64,000 nucleotides of DNA from Marthasterias glacialis (GCA_911728455.2 OU452223.1:17107802-17171801), one strand, 5' to 3'. Positions 22,741 through 36,319 are shown, counted from the stretch's first letter. The notes: generated from the letters alone by a model not told the origin. Translations and numbers: made by a program.

Positions 22741-22851
22741 GTCCGATTTAACGGCTTCGGTAGTGGCTATGGCTGATACTCCGAAAAGCCCCATCCTTCA
22801 ACGTTGTCCTTGCGCGGCCTTTAGCCGTAGCCAAAGTCGCTTGATTCGGAC
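22741..22851. mobile_element. Short palindromic MITE, family P copy 2
   Basis: Begins GTCCGATTTAACGGCTTCGG, has TTCAACGTTGTCC centrally, and ends AAGTCGCTTGATTCGGAC. It is closest to the copy at 28847-28954 (both contain GTAGTGGCTATGGC-like and CAACGTT sequence). It is non-coding. Confidence 0.68.
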
Positions 22852-23329
22852 GGCCGCGTCTAATGCCGTAGATGCAACTTGCTCGTCAATAATTTCAGCC
22901 CAAACAGTCAAACTTGAAAGCGAGCAGGCAGACATAGTATGGTTACCGTAATGAGAATGCATGCGTCTACAGACCTCTGTAGTCAGGTAATAAGACATAA
23001 TGGTGGCTAAGGCGAAATTCATATTACTATTTTTACGCTATAGGCCTATATTGAATATGATACATCAACGTTAAACTCTGTCACATACGGAAATGAATTA
23101 ATGTTAACAAACTAGTGCCTGTTTTCAATTTCCTATTGGACATTGTTGTGTGTCACGTACATTGTACATCCATTATTTAATACGTTGCATCGCCAATGTT
23201 ATGTTCGTTCATTATTTTAGTACATATAGTCCTATATTTTAAACATGGGATCAGCCAAACCTAAGCTGAAATTCAATCAATTTATTGATACGCCACTTAA
23301 ATATGATTTAACACTCACGGGTGTGCGGC
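22852..23329. other. No recognisable gene
   Basis: Short AT-rich spacer before the degenerate minisatellite. Confidence 0.4.
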
Positions 23330-24010
23330 ACGTAAATGTAGCCAGGACCTAAATGTAGCCAGGGCCTAAATGTGGCCCTAATCATGTACTCAAATGTAGC
23401 TCTTCAGGCCTAAATTTAGTTCCCTCACGTACATAAAAAGTAGCCCGGACTACATTTAGGTATACGGGGTTGCAGATACATTTAGGCCCTGGCTAAATTA
23501 AGTTCCGAGCTGGGGCTATATTTAGGCCCTAGCTACATTAAGGTACAGGGTTTGGGTTACATCTAGGAACATGTTTGTGACAACATTTAGGCCATGGCTA
23601 CATTAAGGTACATGTTTTGGGCTAAATTAAGGTACTTGGTTGAGGCTACATAGGCCCTGGTTTCATTAACGTACAGGGTTGGGGCTACCATTAGGGCCCT
23701 GTCTGCATTAATTAAGGTACAGGGTTGAGACTACATGAAGGTACATGGTTGTTCATAGCTTCATATATAGGCCCTGGCTAAAAGAAGTTACAGAGCTGGG
23801 TCTATAAATTTAGGCCCTGGCCATATTATTGTACAGGGCACATGGTTGGCACACGTTTAGGCACATGGTTGGGGTACATTTTGACTCTGGCTACATTTAG
23901 ATAAAGGGTTGGGACTACAACAGGTAAATGATTGGAGCTAAATTTAGCCCATTGTGACATTGAGGTACAGGGTAGGAAGCACGTTTAGGATCCGGGCTAT
24001 ACACTTTGAT
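23330..24010. repeat. Degenerate minisatellite of TTTAGGCCCTGGCTACATTAAGG-like units
   Basis: About 680 bp built from diverged units of roughly 40 bp. They alternate ATTTAGGCCCTGGCTACATT with AAGGTACAGGGTTGGGGCTAC. The first ~110 bp (23330-23445) carries related words in both orientations (CTAAATGTAGCC and CTACATTTAGG). No coding potential. Unit decay suggests an old array. Confidence 0.75.
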
Positions 24011-27000
24011 TATTGTGCTACCTTTATATGTGCATTGTTGTGCTACCTTTATAGGTGCTGCACCCATTGTGAAGAGCTCGACTGCTCTTTAGGTTAAGTC
24101 GTTTAGCTCAGTGTACTGTTCTGACATGCATCTACTATTCTTCTTAAGATTACAATATTTGTATAGATAATGTTTAAATAAGAAACATGACCACAGCCTG
24201 CCGCTGGTTACCGTTAGGGCAAAGGAACTATCTGCATGTATATCTTATCTGTCTTGAGTAACTTGTTTGCGAAAGTTATATGATATCTTGGATCTGAAAT
24301 GTGCAAATAAGGTACCAACAAATTCACAAACTGACAACACACTGATGTTTTCTTCATGCAAGTCGCGTACTCGTTGATGAGACGGGATGCATGTAGATAT
24401 AATATGATCCACATACCGTTGTCAACACACCTTGATGGATTGACATCATTTGCGTTGGTTCATTTAAGTGGATGGAATGACCCCGCAGTACATAGTGCAC
24501 GTTGAAAACAGATTTTGTTCATCTCCCCAGCCGATACTAATAAAAGTAAACCACTACCTTACAAAAAAAAACTTCCATTATATACATCACCCTTTTCTGT
24601 AATGTCTGAGGGCCCTGTCACTCGAGGCGATTGTAACAGGCAAAAAAATGGAGGCAACTGAACTAAACTGCATGCAAGACACTGTTTGTTTCTGTAAACA
24701 GTGTCTGTTTTTTTTCACAAATATATTATGCGAGGACTGAAATCTTGATGGTTTTTGGAGATTATTTTGTTTCCAGATTGTCTGGAACTTGTTGTTAGCA
24801 TGGCCCTTACTATATAACTTTGCTTCTTGGTTTTTCAGAACTTCTGCACAGAAATCAGTGCGTTTTTTACAATCAATGTTTCGATGATGAGAAACTGAAT
24901 AATAAACAATCAACTTTTTAATGTACTCCATTGCAAGTTTTAAGAGAACCCTATAAACAACATGTTCATTTTTAACTGCAATTTTTCATTTTTTGTTATT
25001 TTTCAAATTTATAGCTTAAAATTATCTTTTTAGTCCAAAACTTAATAAAAAACTAAAATTTATAGCCACGAATTTTTTGTTTACTTTTTTCTCCCCCAAA
25101 ATGTCAAAATCATGCTCCAGGTTTTACAAATAAATCTCATTTGGCAAGGCTAACAATTTCAATATGAATGAATTCCAGTTAACCAAAAATGGTATAAATG
25201 ACACGACTTTGAGTCGCACAGCATCTCTCGCTTGGCTAAATTTTGAAATGGGAATTTAACATGGAGCTCCTCTTCACGGTCAAAATTACAGAAAAGAAAA
25301 AAAAGTAAAAGACACTTAAAGTGCAAACAGATTATTTCCCGTATTATTTTCTTTCCCTCTGTGAATAAACAATGGGTACAGACGTACTTAAATAATCAAC
25401 ACACTCCCGCACACCCTAAACCAGAGGGATCGGCATCGATTTTGAACGGTTAGCGTACATGTGGGATGTTATCAAAATACTCCTGTATGGACTATCATGT
25501 GTAAACAGGGAAACGATTGCCATTTTCTATTGCTCTGCGGATAACAGCGCCACACAAAATATACTGTTTTATGTCAAACCTAAGACTTGATATGATGTTG
25601 TTCGAACGACGCGGGAATCATAGGCCCGGATGGTAGAAATTGGGTTGCAAAGTGCACCAGGCTTTCGTTATCATGAAAGTTCACTTTACCTTTGCTTGGA
25701 CTTGATCCCTCTTTTGATTCAAACGAACCCGGCCTGACACTAAAGCAAGGTCGGTCAGAACACATGCCTCATTTCAAAGACTAAAATCAAACAATAATTA
25801 TCAAATCTTAGTCCAACAAAATAAATAAACTCCGAGATACCGAGGTCATACGCAATACCAGAAATACGTCGTTACAATGATAGATTTCAACCAAAGAGCA
25901 GAAAAACACAGAAAAAAGGAACCGAAGAAAAGTGATGCATTTTCGTTTTATCACAAAATAGATTAAGGTTGTTCAACTTATAATGCACTAAAGTTGATAG
26001 ATTGGGTTTTTTTTATTTTTTTTTTTATTTTTTTTTTTTTTTTATTTTTTTTGGATGAATGACCTCGAGCAAGATGCAATTACTTGCAAATGAATCGGTA
26101 GTTATGTCAATTGGATATTTCAAAATATTCCTTGTGCAGACAGACACTGCTCGGTTCGTCGGTTTTTCACAGTATCCGATCTATTTACAGTATAAGAGTG
26201 GAAACTAGTTTGTGTCAAACCCAGTCCTCACTGCTGGGTAAGAGTATAGTACTTTTCTCCAGTCGATGTAATTACTTAATTGGTTTAACGTTTTGTTTTG
26301 TTTTTTGTTTGTGTTTTTTTTGGGGGGGATAACGAGTAATATTATTATTTATGTACGTTTGTACATAAAGCGTGTACGCTAATGATGTTAGTGTAGGATT
26401 TTTTTTGTCAGGGCTATACGACGTGTCTCCTTAAATTTGACTGTCATTTTAGTGGAGTGTTTGTATAGAGGCTGAATGCTTTATAAAAAACGAATTCAGA
26501 CATAAGCGATACTTTCAGATAATTTATATGTGTGCAATGTGAAATAAGAAATAAAAAAATAAAGTATACCCATTTTTGAAAATGTCATTGTGTTATTGTG
26601 TGAGCGACACTTATGAATTTATAAATGGTCTTGAGATGTTTTTGTAAGTCCTGACTTCAGAAAGATGTTGCCGATATTGGTCACCCAAATATGTAATAAA
26701 ATTAGTAAAATTTTGACACGATTAGAACAACTCTTTGAATTTTAAAGGGTATTTTTGTATTAGTAGGTCTACACTCTATTGTCAGTTTACAATTATAGCT
26801 TGACTTTACTGTAAAATATTATTTATTATTTTTACCAAGCTTTATCTTTTTCTTCCTCTTTTTTTTCCGTTGACTTGATCGATTTTTCCGCGCCCAAACG
26901 GGCAACGTAATCAATTACCCTCTATTTGGTTGGCGGGGATTTAATTTCATAAACAAATTATTTATACTTTTCACACTCTGTATGTCCTATTAAGAAACAG

Positions 27001-27130
27001 ACGGCTGTTCAATTTTAGCACAAAGATTTCTCAAGTTGGAATGTACAAGTAAAAATGCACAAGGGTTTCAGATGCAACGGTCGTACTTAAATTATAGGTA
27101 ACAAATATCCCAACTTTATGACTCAGGCCG
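24011..27130. other. No recognisable gene; T-rich microsatellites
   Basis: Over 3 kb without a supportable gene. T-rich simple tract at 26007-26051 and a G run near 26321-26329. The 114-codon minus frame at 24587-24931 has no domain I know. Confidence 0.45.
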
Positions 27131-27262
27131 TATCCGAATTGGCGGCTATGGCTACGGCTGCGGCTGTTGCTAAGGGTGTTGCTATAATGACGTCATGTTC
27201 TTCAACGCATGATCACGCGGCGATCTAGCCGTAGTTGCAATGAGCCGTACCCGCCAATTCTG
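27131..27262. mobile_element. Short palindromic MITE, family P copy 3
   Basis: The left end, ATCCGAATTGGCGGCTATGG, mirrors the right end, GAGCCGTACCCGCCAATTC. It shares CTACGGCTGCGGCTGTTGCT and the CTTCAACGCAT..GGCGATC segment with the copy at 5467-5593. Confidence 0.7.
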
Positions 27263-28350
27263 GCTAGTTAGTCTGAGTTGCATCTGAGGATTCTGTTTAA
27301 AACTGACAACAAGAGGCTGCTGCAATTATTATTTACTGCCTGGGGAACCTACACGGGATTGCATTGTTAGCACTTTTATTGACATTAAAGTAGTAGGTAG
27401 ATTTATAAAGTAAATGACTTATTCGCTGGTGTCTACATTACAGGTAAATGGGTCAAGTAAACTGCATTAAGAGCTATCATTCGTTGATATGGATGTTTCT
27501 GATATTAAGTAAAGCAATTCAGGTACGGTATCACTTTAAGTTGAAAATACATTTCAGCATGGTTTGAGCCTTACTCATATTACATCATCATTATCCCAAG
27601 GCACAACAACAACCACCACTGCTGGAAATCAACTGTTCACCAAACTACGATATGGGAACTACAGGAAAAGCCATCACTGAAAATGCACATCGCTTTGGGT
27701 TACCTCGTTGGCCACAGTTAAAATGTATGGTCTTAGTTGTAGACTAAGCTATTGACGTTCTAAGACTTCCAATTTGCTTGTGACCACAATCTTTATTAAG
27801 CCATTTTGATCAAACCAATATCTCTAATAATTCTCCATCTTTCAGGTTAAATTTACAAAGAGGCCTAATTTGGAGGTCGTGCCAGGATGGAATGTGTGGG
27901 TCGTCTGTAAATATTATCTTTTGCATTTGGAGTAGTCCAATTATATATCGGTGCTAGTGAGCGATAATCATTCTCAAGATAATGCCGGTCGTGGGGCTCG
28001 ATATTTGCACCGCAAACTAAAGAGCGAGTGCGGAATCTACGAAATTGAATTAACACGGCTGAGGCCGAAGTAAAATAATCTATAAACAGATGATGACCGT
28101 CGCTTGGTTTGCCTCAAAATACCTGCAGCAGTTCGGAGCTATACAAGAAAAAATTGTCCGAATTAATTATCTCACATTCTTGAGATGTGATAATAACCAA
28201 ATTCATAAGGCTGGTTACAGACTAAGTTCAGACTAATATAGCTAAGTAGAAACAAGTTACCAGCTAGGATACGGTTAAGTTGTCACTGTAGCGACTGGTG
28301 CCCGTAAAAATTTTGCTCAGCTATACGAAGCGATATTTTCGGCTATAGCT
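27263..28350. other. No recognisable gene
   Basis: Intergenic, frames under 65 codons. Confidence 0.4.
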
Positions 28351-28515
28351 TTATGAAACTGGGACCAGAGCTGCTCTAGCAGAAAACTTTGCTTAACACA
28401 TTCCTGCTAAGAAATAAGCAGAAAACTAGTCACATACGGTACATGTGATAATATGGTATGTTGGCTGGTAAACTTATTATGCTTAGCTATGTTTGTACTA
28501 AAGCAGCTCTAAATG
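28351..28515. mobile_element. MITE of the GGGCCCAA..AGAGCAGC type, copy 2
   Basis: The left end, TATGAAACTGGGACCAGAGC with TGCTCTAGCAG, mirrors the right end, AAAGCAGCTCTAAATGAAAT. It shares TGGCTGGTAAACTTATT and GCTTAGCTA with the copy at 12677-12868. Confidence 0.55.
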
Positions 28516-28695
28516 AAATTGCGTGCTGGTCATTTTAGTATGGATTACGTAAAAGGTTCGGTTTAAATTAAAGGTTATGCGTAAAGACTGTTACGGCAAC
28601 AATCTAGTAAGGTTTGCGGCAACACCATGTACAGTACAAGGGGAAATGCTCTCTTTTGAGTTGTGGTGGTTCCATATAGAAAGAACCATTGGTGT

Positions 28696-28740
28696 AACTC
28701 GACGTTTCGATCAGTTATATGCTCTGATCGTCCAGAGGAG
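28696..28740 (-). other. Hammerhead-like stem-loop motif (degenerate)
   Basis: The minus strand reads GACGATCAG, a loop, CTGATC, GAAACGTCGAG. The arrangement (purine-rich box, hairpin, GAAA) matches the motifs at 2931-2970 and 36933-36973. It is likely a remnant of a Penelope-like or other retroelement end. Confidence 0.3.
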
Positions 28741-28846
28741 CAAAGCTGGATTGTGATGATGCATGCAGGCTGCTTGAGTACTGTTGATGAAGATCGCTCT
28801 CATTCGGCAAAAATAATGTAGCTTTTCAAAACAACGTTAAGTCCGT

Positions 28847-28954
28847 GTCCGAATTCATGGCTTCGGCAGTGGCTATGGCCGGAAAGCCGAAAGTCCCGTT
28901 CTTCAACGTTATCGCTGCAGCCAGCAGCCATCGCCGTAGTCGCTTGATTCGGAT
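28847..28954. mobile_element. Short palindromic MITE, family P copy 4
   Basis: Begins GTCCGAATTCATGGCTTCGG and ends TAGTCGCTTGATTCGGAT, with TTCTTCAACGTTATCGCTG centrally. It is closest to 22741-22851. Confidence 0.68.
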
Positions 28955-31454
28955 GCGGCTGACCCAAATTGAACTTCAAGGAAGAACCAGTCTGGTTCCA
29001 GTTTTGTTTCAGAAACAATGTTCGCGGGTGACATGCCTATCCAGCAGGGAACATGTCCAGACAGCGATGGTCCGCATATGCTTTTTACACAATGTGCATG
29101 TCAGCAAAGCTTCCCCAAATGGCCAAGTGCGATCTTGGGTAAGCAGAAAAATGGGATTCTGTCACTCATTCCCTCAAGTCCCAAGTCATGGATGAACTGT
29201 GTCTATAGACCTCCGAGGTCTGATAGACACGATGTAATAACATTGTGCCCGTGACAAGCACCTGAGCCGATATCGCACGAGTGCATCACAGAGTACAACG
29301 AAAAAACATACCTCAGGAACTTTAGATAACCAAACATTGCGGTTGATGAACTTTGTACATGAGTTAATGAAACATAACATCGTGATTTGACCTACATGTA
29401 CATATTGTTTTCTCTCAAGAATCTTGATTTTGTAAACGAGAAGTTATAGTTAAGATGTATCAAAGTGGCAAAATGAACAAAATGAATTATTTAAGAGTAT
29501 GTCGATATATGGTGAATTCTTTTAATTAAAACGATTACAGTCTGGCCATTAAATGGTATTTTAATAAGACTCAATAAAATACAAGCATGAATAAAGCTAA
29601 TTCGCATCAGCTGGTTCCATGTGTTCCAAACAGAAGCTGACTGCAATTCTTTTCAAAGACTTTAATTACTAAATTAGTTAATTGGTGAAATAGTATAGTG
29701 AAATTTAATTTGAAAAAAATAATGTAGGTATTCCCGCTCATTTTCAGCAATCAAGCGGCCAATTTAAACGTCGCATTGTTCTGTTTTGCGCCAAAGCGAA
29801 AGTTCCTCAAAGCAGTTATTCAATTTCACTGTATGTGTATTAAAAGCAATATTGTTCTGTTGCGTCACGAAAAGAAGAAATTCAGTTTAACAATTTACTC
29901 TAATAGCATTCAAACTCAAATCAGCTCTTCGCAGAAATCTCTAGTTGCGCCTTCTCTGCTAAATAATTGATTGCTGATTTCGCAGGACTAAAAAGAACGC
30001 CTTTATATTAGTTTATATGAATTTAATGCTATATACCTTGGCACGCCTCCAAGTGAAATTGAACGACGTATTCATTTGCAGAGGCCCAAGACAGCTTTAA
30101 TACAGATGCATGAAAGTGAAATAGGCTGCTTTTCTTTTTGCCGAAATGGCCAGGGAAACCTATACATCATTTTAAATATTCATACCAATTCTATGCTAAA
30201 AGGTTTACAGCCTATGGTCGTAAAGGTTTGGTCCGTCTTACATAATTACACAAAGTCGTTTACAATAAAATAAACAACCGCGCACATCGCCATATAAGAG
30301 TTATGAGTTTACGCTTCTTGCATAATGCACTTAAAAAAAAGAGATGACTTGGAGAAAGGGCGAAATAAGAATGGAAACTTACGAGAAGGCAACACGTGCG
30401 CAGAGTATACCCTCGATAACGTCACTCATCACGTAATAATATTGTAAACGCTTGATTGGATCTTTGCTTTATGGAATGGTTTATATTGCCATTCCGAATC
30501 CCGGGGGTGCACCATGGATACCAGTAATCCATCAGTGCTTTGATATCCTCTTTGAATTATCATGAAGTTCATCCTTGATGAATTGTCAAACCATGCGACT
30601 GCCACTCAGGACTGTCGATGAGAAATAATCTTTCATGTCAGTTTTCTTATCACTAAAACCGTTTAATTTCTATAGGGAATGGTTCATCTCAGAAAAAAAT
30701 GACTTCCTGTATGTCAGAGGAAACTGTAATCTTTTTTTTCAACCCTGCTTATAAAGGTACCGGTACCTCTTCCCTCCTGAGCCAGTTATTTTCTGCTTGG
30801 GTGGTTGCCTACGGCTACGAGTTCCTCCCCAGCCCTGCAAGTGGCAACAGTCAATTCGGATATTAGATTTAATCCAACTTGCAGCCATCTAACTGTCATC
30901 GACACACACAAGACTCTGCTATGATATGCAGCTTCAAATTAAATTTGGCAGGGAAAAGAGCGATGCTTTCAAATATAAAACGATTGATGAATGCTTTACA
31001 TGTTCCATAACTTTGAACAAGTGTCACGGAAGTAATCTCGAAGAACTGTGTTGTTGGTGGTGGTGGTGGTGGTGGTGGTGGTGTTGTCGTTGTCGTGTCG
31101 TTGTCGTTGTCGAGAGCTGGATTCGAGACGAGGTCTACAGAGTTGAAAGTCAGGGAAAGAAACCACGAAACCAAACTGATCCCAACACTGGTTGACAAAA
31201 GAAGTTCTTAACTCGGAAGAAGGGCTAGTGACATTTCAATGCCTGACGGTATACAGACCAAATGCTTTATACAAATTCAGTGTTCCAATGTAATGAGATC
31301 TTCCGTGTGCTGACAACCACCACGATAATAACAAAATAAATGAAGTAAATGTCAAACGAGAAATATTCATTCCCTTCGTCGTCTTTTTCATTATCAACGC
31401 CAAACCATTAATATAAAGGTACGATTTATTTAAACGATACCGTCTGCAACTGTT
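28955..31454. other. No recognisable gene; GGT microsatellite
   Basis: Intergenic. A (GGT)n microsatellite at 31053-31083 is followed by (GTC/GTT)n to about 31112; it creates artificial polytryptophan and polyproline frames. Confidence 0.5.
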
Positions 31455-31700
31455 GATGCCCGTAAGGAGGACGTAACGAGAGTGTGACCGGCAAAAGCAA
31501 TTACTGTCCAAAATTGTGTTTCTTGAAAACCGAGTGAGAAAGTTTGGTCGTTTTTCAGTGCTATTTTGTAAGCCATTTAAATTAACTTCTGCATAGAATC
31601 CTTTCAAAGGAGTCATGTTATTGCTTGTGCCCTTCTGCTGGGGCAAAAGGTTGTGTGCCCAGAAAAAGGTCGTACAGCCTTCCGACCTTCTTCCGGGCAC
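31455..31700 (-). mobile_element. Inverted-repeat element family G, copy 1
   Basis: The reverse complement matches 38991-39293 over its length: GTGCCCGGAAGAAGGTCG, GCTGTACGACC, TTTTGCCCCAGCAGAAGG, CACAAGCAATAACATG, GGACAGTAATTGCTT. The termini are inverted (ATGCCCG..GGACGTAACG against CCTTCTTCCGGGCAC). The 186-codon frame at 31236-31796 runs through it and is not credible as a gene. Confidence 0.65.
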
Positions 31701-34700
31701 ATCACGTAATATCTGCTGTACGTCAAGTAAAACAGCATGAATAGATTTTTCCTTCAGTTGATACAAATTAAGTTGTGTATAAATGACATTTGACAAACAT
31801 GTGACAAATAAGTGGTTATTGGATTAGAGAGATTTGGGGGAAGATATTACTCATTGTCAAAAAATTGACAAACTTATCACTACTCGAGCGGAATAGCTTA
31901 TCTTGGCGAGGCATAATGTCAAACCATCACTGTGGGGAATGTATGCAATATTTAGGTTGGTGGAATCCGCGTGTGTTGATGACAGTGTGTTAAATCATGG
32001 TGGGAGATTGTCAACCGTGTTGTGAGTTGGGGGAAAAAGCTTTAGGGGATTGAGATATCTCCCTATAGAACTTGTTGTCTGTCAGTGTTCATTGATTTGT
32101 TAACTTGAACTATGGTGCTGGATATCGTTGACGGTATTTATGACGTGGTTCAATTATTAACACCAACAGAACAGCTGCAAATTGTCGAGTCAACTCGTCC
32201 ACCCTGCACTAGGTAAATGTTTGGTGTCCAATAACAAATATTTTGTTTTGAGTGAAAGTAAATTATTTTTTGTCTCGTGTAGAATAAAAAAAATGTGACA
32301 AAATGTAGAAAGGGCGCTTCATTCCACAATCTGCTTAAAAGTAATTTTAAAGGTTGTTTTTTCTCAAGTACGAAAAGTGTCAAAAACTGGAAAAGATCCT
32401 ACGCACTACACGCAGATCCGAAGCGAATTTCTGTGACATCGACACACGGTATCAAAGATTTGTCATTTCCATAATGGCCGCATAATGGTCCGAAGACGAA
32501 GTTGTGGTTTCGAAAAGGGCGTCATTGTCTTGTTCCCCGAGTTCCTCGAGTGCATAATGAGCACTGATTCTCATTGCACCAGACCATTTTTGTCCTTCCA
32601 GCCTCGGTTTGATCTCATTGATTTGAATGTTAAGAAATACAAAATGGCGCCACCTTGATAAAAGGTTTATTACGAGCAAACAGGAAATTACTGGTGACAC
32701 CAGTTCAACGCCCAAGTATTGATCGAAGTAGAGTTAAAAGAAACAACAGCTGCGCCTCCAGAAATCTCTAGACTGCTTTCCAGGTTTGGGTAAAACAACC
32801 GTTGGAATTTACAGAACCCCTTTATAAGTAATTTTGGAGTACGCTTCAAAATGTATGAGATTTAAGAATATTCAGCAACACAAGTGGCCAAAGGAGATAC
32901 TTGCACTGCCAGTTGTATCAGCATTATACCAAAACGACAGTGACCGGGATGCATGGTGACTGTAATATCATGGGCTGTTGTCATTCAGGGACGATTTCCA
33001 ATAAAGAAGGCATCAATACTGCATAGTCGGCAAGAGCACCTCAGGCACAACCTCTAAGCTCGCACGAATCCATGAAAATGTAGGCACGGCCCAATAAGTC
33101 TCTGGCTTCGAGAAAACCCGTGCCGGCTTTATTGTCAGCAATTTCATGGCACGTGTTTTTTTCTCGAATTTCACACTTGATCTATATAGGCACTTACTTC
33201 AGTCGGTTATGACTGGTCCTTTATTGGGTGAGGTCGTATTTCGGCGCGTGAAACTCATCTCAACAAGGAAAGTGGTTCACAAGGTTATACTCATGGATTC
33301 ATCAATCAATTTGATTTGATTTGATTTTATATTTCCTTTATCGATTTATTGTGCTTGGCCGGGCTGATAAATGCTGCATGAGTAGAACCTTTTGAAACAT
33401 TCCAAATCTAATTGCATATTTTGTTGGACTCTGTTGGACTGCACTGACCTAGTATGCTTTATTTGGGTATACCATGCAGTCCAACACTTCGGGTGCCGAG
33501 TTACCATTTTGGTGATGGATTTTGCTCAAGCGATGACGGATCCCAATTAATCCTCTCAAGGGAGTTAGGGTTAATGTAACTTAACTGAGGCTGAAACGGC
33601 AAAATAGTCTGACCAGTTTTGTTACAAGTGGACGACAGTAGTCGTTATGACTTATGGATACAAGGAACTATACTGTGATGACTAGGGCGGTAAATCGCGA
33701 TGTCATTTTATGAACGTGTTTCGGTTGCTTGCGCGTTCTCTATTTATCTATGCTGGAATTATTTTCCCTCCAAGATGTGCTTGTAAACCTAACACAAATT
33801 CCTCGGTTTCAGAACTCAAAAAGAATTCACGAGAAAGGAATTTACTTTATTAATAATATTATTACGGCAATTATGTCAATCTTAAGTATTTAATCGCGGT
33901 TCTAATTTTCTCGGAAATTAACTTTCTGCTATCGCTCAGCCGTTGCTCAGTTCGAACAGGTTTAAATGAGGCCAGTGCAGCCAAAATGGTCTTCTTGTGG
34001 TAAGTCGATGGAGCCAGTCTTTGAGAGTAGGCGTGGTTTATTCCGAAACAACGCCATGTGTAGCATAACAGCGGTTTCAGAACTTCCAAACAATTATAAA
34101 TTGCTTTCATTCTTTACCTAATTTTTTGTTACCTTGGACGAATCATACTTTTTCGGGGACTTTATTATTTGAAAATGATGTTTTTGTTGTTGTATGTACA
34201 TCTGAATGATATACTGGAATGTTTGTTCTTTTTCTTCTTTTTCTTCTTTTTCTTCTTTTTCTTCTTTTTCTTCTTTTTCTTTTTTTTCTTTTTTTTTCTT
34301 CTTTTTCTTCTTTTTCTTCTTTTTCTTCTTCTTTCAACCCGTTTTGTTTTTCGATTCCCCCGCAGGATAAATTTTTTGTCCTGAGCGGAATGTGCTGCTT
34401 TCGCATGTTTTTCATGGATAACTTCATTAGATGTTCGGATCAGTTCTATTTACGGGATATTAAACAGAGTGTGCACTGACTTAATTGAATCTCAAAAATG
34501 CCCCCGATCCGAAATAAATGCGCCTGGCATTGAAGTGGCCCGTGACGTCACCCGTCACCCGATATTAAAGGCGCGAATGAGATGCAATGGAAAACCACGT
34601 GTATTGATATTTATCATACATTCTGTACAGGGCTGCAAATTAAGAGAATTGGCAATAAATTTGCATAACTGTAAACGTAAAGGCTACAACAAGATATATT

Positions 34701-35264
34701 GTTGTAATCCTGCTGGTAAGTCTTTCATCACACGCATGTGCATCTGCTGCACGCCCAAAGTTGTCGCTACTTCTGGTTCCAAAGCTGGCATACGTTACTG
34801 TGTTATTTTACCGAAGAACACTCATTCCTTCGTTCAAAGACATTTCTTAAGAAAGAATCCGATAATTCTGATAAGACCTTGAGTCTTTGCAAGACCACGT
34901 GAAAGGTAAATCCATTTTCTGCAAAGCCCAGGATAAAAGAAATTATTGGGCTTTTGCCGAGAAATGCTGTCTCTCTTTCTATCTCTTGGCAGTTAGTATG
35001 GAGCACAATATAGTCTCCTTAGAGACAATTTAAGCTTTAATAAAATAGTTTCTGAAATAACACGCTGTTAAAACATAGGATTTCGTAGCTGGAACGGTTA
35101 ATAAGCGTGGTGGTTGTGAGAAAGACACGGCATCAAAACGTCTTGAACCAAGACTAAGTATTGTGCCAAAGGAATTCTGTGTTGGTAGATGAAATCGTGT
35201 TAAGTTGCATTTCCCGGTTTTAGTCTTTCTTTCGTTTGTTTTTTCTTTTTATTTATTTATTTCT
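31701..35264. other. No recognisable gene; pyrimidine microsatellite
   Basis: About 3.5 kb with no gene I can support. Contains the (TTCTTTTTC)n tract listed separately. The 137-codon frame at 34469-34882 has several cysteines but no recognisable family. Confidence 0.42.
34228..34333. repeat. Pyrimidine-rich (TTCTTTTTC)n microsatellite
   Basis: A strictly pyrimidine-on-one-strand tract, mostly TTC TTT TTC repeats. It could form triplex-like structure. It generates false poly-Phe/Leu and Lys/Glu/Arg frames. Confidence 0.95.
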
Positions 35265-35425
35265 TCTTTGAACGAATTTTGACAGATGTTGCTGTCTCAA
35301 AACGAAAAACATACAAAAACGTTCGCATATGCCACGAACAAAATAATTGTAACATGCAAAAATGTTTCTTCATGGCTAATGGACGTGGTGAATTAATGTC
35401 GGGATCCTGTATGTCGGGATCCCCA
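35265..35425 (+). repeat. Interspersed repeat family R, copy 2
   Basis: Shares GAACGAATTT..ACAGATG, GCTGTCTCAAAACGAAAAAC, CATATGCCAC and GTCGGGATCC with 41225-41395 and, inverted, with 9405-9555. The GGATCC end is locally duplicated (GTCGGGATCCTGTATGTCGG). Confidence 0.62.
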
Positions 35426-35980
35426 GCCTAGCGGGGGTCGAGAAATGAATACCATTGTACTTTAAAGCGACGGTACGAGGTTCCACATTTTGCACTGAAG
35501 GACGATGACAACAACATCTACAGTCACTTCATATTGGCTCCAGACCAACCATGTGGAAAGAAGACCATCTCTTACGACTCTCATCAGATTCCTTTAATTG
35601 GAAAATCGCAGTCTGTAATTAGAAGTCAGGCAACCGTTATGGTGTGCGTGACTTCTGAACCTATGATACGGACAGGTCCGTGATTTTAAAGGGCCACACA
35701 AACACTAAGTGGTATCTTTCAAATTTCGCGGAAAAAGGTTTTTTTTTAAAGCTTACTTCGAGGATTCTGTTTGAAATGGCACTAAATACCACATGGAACT
35801 GTGAGTATAACATTCGATGGATCAGTCGATTTGTCCAAAATGTAAAGATCACTAGGTCTAGAATACCACACTATTCTCTCAAAATGTATAATGAAAACAA
35901 ATTCAAAAGTTTGCAAGTTTGCTTATACGTTTTTGCATTTATTAATGTGGTATAATGGCAGCCATTGTGACTGGTCTTAA
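35426..35980. other. No recognisable gene
   Basis: Intergenic spacer, with 35795-35955 holding only short frames. Confidence 0.4.
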
Positions 35981-36319
35981 AGCCCCAGCTCATCATTGGT
36001 AAAGTGTATGTAAATGCTTCCATTCTTTGCAGATCCAACGTGAGGAAATTTCAGCTCATTTCGTTGTTTCATTTTAATTGGAGAAAACGGTAAAAATCCA
36101 TTCGGCATTTTTGTACACATTCTTATTAGGCAGAGTTTTGGTCTCATGAGACAAAAATGCATTTTTTTTATCTTATGTCATTTATTATTCAAAAACGATA
36201 ACACTTCAGGCAGAAATATTAAAAGGAAAATTTTCTACATCAGTATCTTTATACCTGTTAGATATATGTAAATCTGTGGCATTTCTGTTTTTCTTTTTTA
36301 CTAAGGTTGAACTGGGGTT
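35981..36319 (+). mobile_element. TTAA-flanked MITE, copy 3
   Basis: A 339-bp copy between TTAA at 35977-35980 and 36320-36323. The left end reads AGCCCCAGCTCATCATTGGT; the right end is AAGGTTGAACTGGGGTT. The internal order matches 3200-3556 (ATTCTTTGCA, TTTCGTTGTTTCATTT, AACACTTCAGGCAGAAATAT). Confidence 0.8.

Noticed and set aside
31236..31796. 186-codon minus-strand frame
   Set aside because: It runs through a dispersed repeat also present at 38991-39293 and has no recognisable domain.
34143..34479. Poly-Phe/Leu and poly-Lys/Glu/Arg frames
   Set aside because: Translation of a pyrimidine microsatellite, not a protein gene.
34469..34882. 137-codon cysteine-containing frame
   Set aside because: No family signature, no intron context and no neighbouring exons; left unassigned.
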